A DNA stretch of 64,000 nucleotides from Nonomuraea corallina (lineage in GTDB: Bacteria > Actinomycetota > Actinomycetes > Streptosporangiales > Streptosporangiaceae). The stretch is taken from assembly GCF_027620315.1 (NCBI RefSeq), contig NZ_JAPNNL010000018.1, positions 1-64,000 of the forward strand, in the 5' to 3' direction. Under the pieces are notes generated by a model. That model ran no database searches, was not told the origin of the DNA, and worked only from the letters and a program-made list of their open reading frames with translations. Positions 61,715-64,000 of this stretch are shown one piece after another. The number at the start of each line of letters is the position of its first letter. Position 1 is the stretch's first letter. The translations under genes were made by a program, and so were the position numbers.

Positions 61715-62775
61715 CCGTTCTGCGTCCCCACGCGGAAGACCAGCACGCCGACGAGCTGGCCCTGCTCGCCAAGGAGGACGACCGGCCGCGCCCGCCCGGC
61801 TGGAAGCTCTCGCCGTGGGCGGTCACCACCTACATCCTCGGCGACGGCGACCGCGTCACCCCCAAGTACGTCGGCGCCCGCCGCATCGTCGAGGTGGCCG
61901 TCGCCACCCTGGCGACCGACCGGGCGCTGCTGCTGCTCGGCGTGCCCGGCACCGCCAAGACCTGGCTGTCGGAGCACCTCGCCGCCGCCATCAGCGGCGA
62001 CTCGACGCTGCTCGTGCAGGGCACCGCGGGCACCGCGGAGGAGGCCATCCGGTACGGGTGGAACTACGCGCGGCTGCTGGCCGAGGGCCCTTCCCTGGAG
62101 GCGCTGACCCCGTCGCCGGTGATGCGGGCGATGGCCGAGGGCCGGGTGGCCAGGGTCGAGGAGCTCACCCGCATGCCGTCCGACGTGCAGGACGCGCTGA
62201 TCACCGTGCTGTCGGAGAAGACGCTGCCGATCCCCGAGCTCAACCGCGAGGTGCAGGCCGAGCGCGGCTTCAACGTCATCGCCACCGCCAACGACCGCGA
62301 CCGCGGCGTCAACGAGCTGTCCAGCGCGCTGCGCCGCCGCTTCAACACCGTCGTGCTCCCGGTCCCCGCCACCGCCGAGGAGGAGGTCGACATCGTGGCG
62401 CGCCGCGTCGCCCAGCTCAGCCGCTCGCTGGCGCTGCCCGAGACCGCCACCGCGCTGTCGGAGATCCGCCGGGTGGTGACCGTCTTCCGCGAGCTGCGCG
62501 CCGGCCTGACCGAGGACGGCCGCACCAAGGTCAAGTCGCCCAGCGCCACGCTCTCCACCGCCGAGGCCATCTCGGTGCTGACCAGCGGCATCGCCCTGGC
62601 CGCCCACTTCGGCGACGGCGTGCTGCGGCCCGCCGACGTGGCCGCCGGCCTCGTCGGGGCCGTGGTGCAGGAGCCGGTGTCCGACCGGGTGGTGTGGCGC
62701 GAGTACCTGGAGACGGTCGTCCGCGAGCGGTCCGACTGGCGCGACTTCTACCGCGCCTGCCGCGAGGTGTCATGA
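61711..62775 (+). CDS. MoxR-family AAA+ ATPase
   Basis: 354 residues. Walker A GVPGTAKT at 77-84, Walker B-like ARVEELTRMP, sensor-1 NVIATANDRDRGVNELSSALRRRFN and a C-terminal lid. The Walker B acidic pattern (RVEE) and GTAGTAEEAIRYGW insertion are typical of the MoxR/RavA clade. These ATPases act as chaperones, normally with a VWA-domain partner; one would be expected downstream of the window. ATGA overlaps on both sides. Confidence 0.92.
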   Translation: MTVLRPHAEDQHADELALLAKEDDRPRPPGWKLSPWAVTTYILGDGDRVTPKYVGARRIVEVAVATLATDRALLLLGVPGTAKTWLSEHLAAAISGDSTLLVQGTAGTAEEAIRYGWNYARLLAEGPSLEALTPSPVMRAMAEGRVARVEELTRMPSDVQDALITVLSEKTLPIPELNREVQAERGFNVIATANDRDRGVNELSSALRRRFNTVVLPVPATAEEEVDIVARRVAQLSRSLALPETATALSEIRRVVTVFRELRAGLTEDGRTKVKSPSATLSTAEAISVLTSGIALAAHFGDGVLRPADVAAGLVGAVVQEPVSDRVVWREYLETVVRERSDWRDFYRACREVS

Positions 62776-64000
62776 GTCACGTCGCCGTCCTGGGCGTCCG
62801 CCACCACGGCCCCGGCTCGGCCCGCGCCGTCCGGGCCGAGCTCGAACGCCTGCGCCCCGGCGTCGTCCTCGTCGAGGGCCCGCCGGAGGCCGACTCCCTC
62901 GTCCACCTCGCCCCCGACCTCGAACCTCCGGTCGCGTTGCTGGCCCACGTCCCGGGCAGCCCGTCCAGCGCCGCCTTCTGGCCGTTCGCCCGCTTCTCCC
63001 CGGAGTGGCAGGCGATCCGGTACGGGGCCGAGGCGGGCGTCCCGGTCCGCTTCTGCGACCTGCCCGCCGCCTGCACCCTCGCCGAGCCCCGGGAGCCCCG
63101 GGAGCCCCGGGAGCCCTCGGACGCGCGGGACGACTCCGTACGGATCGATCCCATCGGGGCGCTGGCGGGCGCCGCCGGCTACGACGACCCCGAGCGGTGG
63201 TGGGAGGACGTGGTCGAGCACCGCGGCGACACCCCGTTCGAGGCGATCGCCGAGGCCGTGGCCGCCGTCCGCGAGGGGTACGTGCCGGCCGGGCGGGAGG
63301 CCAGGCGCGAGGCGTACATGCGCAGGACGCTGCGTGCGGCGATCAAGGAGGGGCACGAGCGGATCGCCGTGATCTGCGGGGCCTGGCACGTGCCCGCGCT
63401 GACCGGGCCGCTGCCGCCGGTCAAGGACGACAACGCCGTGCTGCGCGGCGTGCCCAGGGTGAAGGCAGACCTGACCTGGGTGCCGTGGACCTACGGGCGG
63501 CTGGCCTGGTGGAGCGGCTACGGGGCCGGTATCACCTCGCCCGGCTGGTACGACCACCTGTTCACGGCGCCGGACCGGCCGATCGAGCGGTGGCTGGCGA
63601 GGGCGGCGGGGGCGCTGCGCGACGAAGGGCTGGCGGTGTCGCCGGCGCACGTGATCGAGGCGTCACGGCTCGCCCACGGGCTGGCGGCGCTGCGCGGGCG
63701 GCCGCTGGCCGGGCTCGGCGAGGTGACCGAGGCGGCCAGGGCGGTGCTGTGCGAGGGCGACGACCTGGCTGTGGAGCTGATTCACCGGCGGCTGGTGGTC
63801 GGCGACCGGCTGGGGCGGGTCACCGACGGCACCCCGATGGTGCCGCTCCAGCGCGACCTGCGTGACCGGCAGCGCGCGCTGCGGCTCAAGCCGGAGGCGC
63901 TCGACCGGGAGCTGGACCTCGACCTGCGCAAGCCGCTCGACCTTGCGCGCAGCCACCTGCTGCACCGGTTGCGGCTGCTCGGGGTCGGGTGGGGTGAGCC
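62772..64000 (+). CDS. DUF5682-family protein, TIKI/TraB/EreA-like (partial)
   Basis: The first 409 residues; the gene continues past the window. GVRHHGPGSAR at 8-18 and GAWHVPAL at 203-210 give two GxxH motifs (His11, His206), and Glu35 lies in LVEGPPEAD. This pattern (two GxxH plus Glu) is the signature of the TIKI/TraB/ChaN/erythromycin-esterase-like hydrolases, so a metal-dependent peptidase or esterase is possible. A 9-bp unit GAGCCCCGG is repeated three times at 63084-63110 (a P-R-E repeat). ATGA overlap with the MoxR gene. Confidence 0.85.
   Translation, partial: MSHVAVLGVRHHGPGSARAVRAELERLRPGVVLVEGPPEADSLVHLAPDLEPPVALLAHVPGSPSSAAFWPFARFSPEWQAIRYGAEAGVPVRFCDLPAACTLAEPREPREPREPSDARDDSVRIDPIGALAGAAGYDDPERWWEDVVEHRGDTPFEAIAEAVAAVREGYVPAGREARREAYMRRTLRAAIKEGHERIAVICGAWHVPALTGPLPPVKDDNAVLRGVPRVKADLTWVPWTYGRLAWWSGYGAGITSPGWYDHLFTAPDRPIERWLARAAGALRDEGLAVSPAHVIEASRLAHGLAALRGRPLAGLGEVTEAARAVLCEGDDLAVELIHRRLVVGDRLGRVTDGTPMVPLQRDLRDRQRALRLKPEALDRELDLDLRKPLDLARSHLLHRLRLLGVGWGE

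Noticed and set aside
63084-63110. Three 9-bp GAGCCCCGG repeats as a CRISPR or regulatory array
   Set aside because: They are contiguous, in frame, and encode a short P-R-E repeat inside the DUF5682 protein.

Overview
The window is high-GC, gene-dense actinobacterial chromosome. Frequent GTG starts, ATGA/GTGA gene couplings, MsiK, a GlnII-type glutamine synthetase, DUF202 pairs and an FxSxx-COOH RiPP locus suggest Streptosporangiales (a Nonomuraea/Streptosporangium-like organism). That placement is inference. I see no rRNA, tRNA, CRISPR array, insertion sequence or replication origin.

0-10.5 kb is mostly housekeeping: a FUSC-type membrane protein, an SseB-family protein, a prepilin peptidase, the coupled shikimate genes aroC-aroK-aroB, an SGNH hydrolase, a DinG-like iron-sulfur helicase, a divergent protein with a Tyr-rich repetitive tail, and a UBP zinc-finger protein. 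10.6-17.3 kb is one tightly coupled operon: a branched-chain-amino-acid-type ABC importer (two ATPases, two permeases, a lipoprotein binding protein) with an acyl-CoA ligase in its middle, which suggests uptake and CoA activation of a carboxylic acid. 17.3-22.5 kb has small lipoprotein and membrane genes and a heterodimeric ABC exporter with one apparently degenerate ATP site.

22.5-33.3 kb is the most interesting accessory region. It holds a complete FxSxx-COOH (triceptide/cyclophane) RiPP locus: radical SAM/SPASM enzyme FxsB, an HExxH peptide-modifying enzyme, the NB-ARC/TPR protein FxsT, and a 49-residue precursor (28289-28438) ending F-Q-S-A-V. It is followed by a less GC-biased MFS transporter and a membrane-anchored protein with two NTPase modules, KAP-like then NACHT-like. 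Perfect inverted repeats sit before fxsB and in the fxsA leader.

33.3-48.7 kb is mixed: a TetR regulator with a 15-bp palindrome in its divergent promoter, two paralogous secreted lytic-transglycosylase-like proteins (one behind a strong structured leader), glutathione peroxidase, an S41 peptidase, a LacI regulator divergent from msiK with operator-like sites, an SDR, a sugar dehydrogenase lipoprotein, a divergent FtsH-like AAA+/M41 protein, glnII and a degenerate CehA/McbA-family protein. 48.7-58.9 kb carries oxidative and stress genes: aldehyde dehydrogenase, a monooxygenase-like protein, an ABC-F protein, a bicovalent-flavin oxidase, a sulfatase, a MarR regulator, an anti-sigma-factor antagonist behind a SigB-type promoter, an FMN 2-hydroxy-acid oxidase and a DUF985 cupin.

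59-64 kb is the start of an operon SWIM zinc finger - DUF5691 - MoxR AAA+ - DUF5682. The last protein runs off the window and has two GxxH motifs like the TIKI/TraB/EreA hydrolases. This is a second candidate for a poorly described system.
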